6,815 bases of DNA, from NCBI GenBank assembly GCA_012842645.1, contig DUSJ01000371.1, positions 1-6,815 on the forward strand, read 5' to 3'. The notes below the pieces were generated by a model. It searched no databases and was not told where the DNA came from. It saw only the letters and a program-made list of their open reading frames with translations. This DNA comes from Clostridiaceae bacterium (GTDB lineage: Bacteria > Bacillota > Clostridia > DSM-8532). Each line of letters opens with the position of its first letter. Position 1 is the first letter of the stretch. This document shows, one piece after another, positions 5,405 to 6,815 of the stretch. The translations under genes were made by a program, and so were the position numbers.

Positions 5405-5634
5405 ATGGCTGCCGATATGGGGATAGAAATGTTGACCGAAGAGCAATACAGGAAACTTCAGCAGCTTGGAAAGTTGACACGAAAACATCAAGCTGGATAA
5501 AAACTCCCGACAATATCCGAAGCCTTGGCGGCGCACTGTTTTGCGACAGGCGATATGACACCGTGTTCGTATACCATAACGGGGCGGAATCCTATTATTC
5601 GTCCAGAGGCTTCAGAGGCCTGCTGAGGGTATGA
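5405..5634 (+). pseudogene. DUF4256 family protein, 5'-truncated and frameshifted
   Basis: C-terminal third of a DUF4256 protein (family length about 185 residues, function unknown). From ATG 5405 the frame reads MAADMGIEMLTEEQYRKLQ and then LGK, the family's conserved central stretch. It then fails: the expected codon before DTKTSSW lacks one base after 5475, so this frame stops at 5494-5496. The rest, DTKTSSWIKTPDNIRSLGG and on to RGFRGLLRV, is in the next frame and ends at 5634, with the family's characteristic CDRRYDTVFVYHNGAE. The roughly 120 N-terminal residues are not present: the bases upstream are the previous gene's terminator and show no resemblance in any frame. A purine-rich GGGAGG (5392-5397) sits before the ATG by chance or as a relic. 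Either the gene is dead or the missing base is an assembly error; the N-terminal loss is independent of that. Confidence 0.85.
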
Positions 5635-5653
5635 AAATGATCCGGCAATGCGG

Positions 5654-5659
5654 TATAAT
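5654..5659 (+). promoter_or_regulatory. -10 box for the SLH/GH18 gene
   Basis: A perfect TATAAT 20 bases after the DUF4256 stop. No good -35 hexamer is found at 16-18 bases upstream (ATGAAA at 5631-5636), so strength is uncertain. Transcription would start near 5666, leaving a leader of about 29 nt. Confidence 0.45.
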
Positions 5660-5694
5660 GGAATCAAAAACGGCATTGAAAGGAATTGATTGGT

Positions 5695-6815
5695 TTGAAA
5701 GTCAAAAAAGCTGTCGTCCTGTTTGCATTGATAATAGCTCTCTTCTCGACTTCGTTTTCATACATTCCAGCCGTACATGCCCAGGAAGTCCAGCCTTTCT
5801 CGGATGTGCCCAGAGACCATTATGCGTATGCACAGATACACCGCCTGAGGGAACTGGGCATAACCTCAGGAATCGGCAATAATAAGTTCGGTCTTGGGAG
5901 GACCATAACCCGCGGCGAGTTTGTATCTTTCCTGGTAAGGCTGATGGGCTGGGATGTCGTAAAACCTGAAAAGGGCAGTTTTCTTGACAACAAAGATCCT
6001 AACCATTACACCTATGAAATGATCGAAACCGCCCTTGCTCATGGTGTGATAAAGAAGGACAGCGACTATTTCCGTACCAACGACCCCATCACCAGGGAAG
6101 AAATGGCTGTGATGATCGTGCGTACCCTCGGATACGAAACCCTGGCGCAGCAGCTTGATTCCATTGAGAGACCCTTTGACGACGTGACCAGAAATTTCGG
6201 ATACATAGCCATAGGGAAGGACCTGGGTATTATCGCGGGCATAGGCCAGAACAAGTTTGCTCCCAATGATACCGCGACCCGCGAGCAGGCCGCGGCAATG
6301 ATGATCCGCATGTATGACAAGCTTAATGCCCCTATGGAAGAGTTGCACGCCTTCTATGCCATAAGCTCCTCAAACCAGGCGGACAAGCTTTCCCGGCTTG
6401 ATTCTGTCAGTTTCGGCTGGGCGAGGGTCGAATATGATAAGGCAAACGGTAAGGTAGTTATAAATACCGAAAGGTTAAAGGATGGATATTATAATAATGA
6501 TTATTACATACCGCAGGGCTTTTCGGAGGTCGTGGAAAAAGCGAAATCCTATGGATCTTCATGCCAGCTCATGTTCTTTATAAACGAAGAATATGTCACC
6601 GACCCCGCAACCGGAAAATCTGTCAGGCTGGCAGAATATATCGTTACACGTCCTGATATACGCGAAGAAGTAATAAAAAGCATGGCCGAAATGGTAAATA
6701 GTACCCAAAAATATGGTTCAACGACCAGCTTTGATGGCGTTGTGTCCGATTTTGAGGGGTTTAAGGGCGAAACGCTCAGAAAGGCTTACAATGAGTTTCT
6801 GTCTGAGCTTAAAAC
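5695..6815 (+). CDS. Secreted SLH-domain protein with a glycoside hydrolase 18-like domain (3' end outside window)
   Basis: An exported, wall-anchored protein with 373 residues visible. The TTG at 5695 is used because the frame has a stop at 5677-5679 and no ATG or GTG before the signal peptide; AAAGGA (5679-5684) lies 10 bases upstream. Residues 1-29 are the signal peptide (KVKK, hydrophobic core, cleavage after VHA). Three SLH domains follow at about 34-86, 95-147 and 160-210, with TRGE (72-75), TREE (133-136) and TREQ (195-198). From about 215 the sequence resembles the GH18 domain of YaaH/spore-cortex and chitinase-like enzymes: VSFGWARVEY strand, then FDGVVSDFEGF. In that motif D347, D352 and E354 match the DxxDxDxE active site, with E354 the catalytic acid, but the second Asp is Val350. 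Likely role is cleavage of peptidoglycan or another beta-1,4-linked GlcNAc polymer at the surface. The N-terminal position of the SLH domains is the alternative common arrangement to C-terminal anchoring. Confidence 0.88.
   Translation, partial: MKVKKAVVLFALIIALFSTSFSYIPAVHAQEVQPFSDVPRDHYAYAQIHRLRELGITSGIGNNKFGLGRTITRGEFVSFLVRLMGWDVVKPEKGSFLDNKDPNHYTYEMIETALAHGVIKKDSDYFRTNDPITREEMAVMIVRTLGYETLAQQLDSIERPFDDVTRNFGYIAIGKDLGIIAGIGQNKFAPNDTATREQAAAMMIRMYDKLNAPMEELHAFYAISSSNQADKLSRLDSVSFGWARVEYDKANGKVVINTERLKDGYYNNDYYIPQGFSEVVEKAKSYGSSCQLMFFINEEYVTDPATGKSVRLAEYIVTRPDIREEVIKSMAEMVNSTQKYGSTTSFDGVVSDFEGFKGETLRKAYNEFLSELK

Noticed and set aside
5866..6348. 160-codon minus-strand frame
   Set aside because: Antisense to well-conserved SLH domains; the plus strand explains the sequence.
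1..6815. CRISPR array, insertion sequence, tRNA or rRNA
   Set aside because: No regularly spaced repeats, no transposase motifs or terminal inverted repeats, and no cloverleaf or rRNA-like sequence seen on either strand.

Overview
The window suggests a spore-forming-lineage Bacillota (Clostridia; a Peptococcaceae/Desulfotomaculia-like organism would fit). This is inferred from Gram-positive style Shine-Dalgarno sites, sigma-A-like promoters, a TTG start, S-layer homology (SLH) anchored secreted proteins, a GHKL-type sensor kinase, and PF20097- and DUF4256-type small proteins. No rRNA or tRNA is present to confirm it.

Layout. (1) 1-263, minus strand: N-terminal part of an Amt-family ammonium transporter, cut by the window edge. 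Its promoter (491-519) matches the sigma-A consensus exactly, and the roughly 220-nt leader holds several hairpins and ends in an intrinsic terminator directly before the ribosome binding site, so transcription attenuation is likely. (2) About 520-900 is gene-free. It holds a nested hairpin (654-678), two Spo0A-box-like heptamers (768-784) and a possible promoter. (3) 910-3607, plus strand: a secreted FG-GAP repeat protein followed, in the +1 frame, by a surface-protein C-terminus with three SLH domains. The two reading frames overlap and look like one gene broken by a one-base frame change, perhaps with internal loss. A strong terminator follows at 3631-3666. (4) 3756-5040: an unrecognised 121-residue ORF, then a response-regulator receiver fragment joined to the C-terminal half of a GHKL histidine kinase. 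The centre of the two-component pair and the end of the kinase are missing, so this is a remnant. (5) 5112-5339: an intact small CxxC/CxxC protein (PF20097 type) with its own promoter and terminator. (6) 5405-5634: a DUF4256 remnant lacking its N-terminal portion and carrying a one-base deletion. (7) 5695 to the window end: a secreted protein with three SLH domains and a glycoside hydrolase 18-like domain, open at its 3' end.

Taken together, this is a cell-surface/accessory region: two SLH proteins flank a stretch where three adjacent genes are broken, next to a nitrogen-uptake gene with a structured leader. The most interesting signal is the amt leader. Its two terminator-like hairpins each begin with the same CAAAGGCG element and can refold into small hairpins with an AAAGGC hexaloop, which resembles ANTAR-type antitermination targets. 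That reading is a hypothesis, not a demonstrated system.
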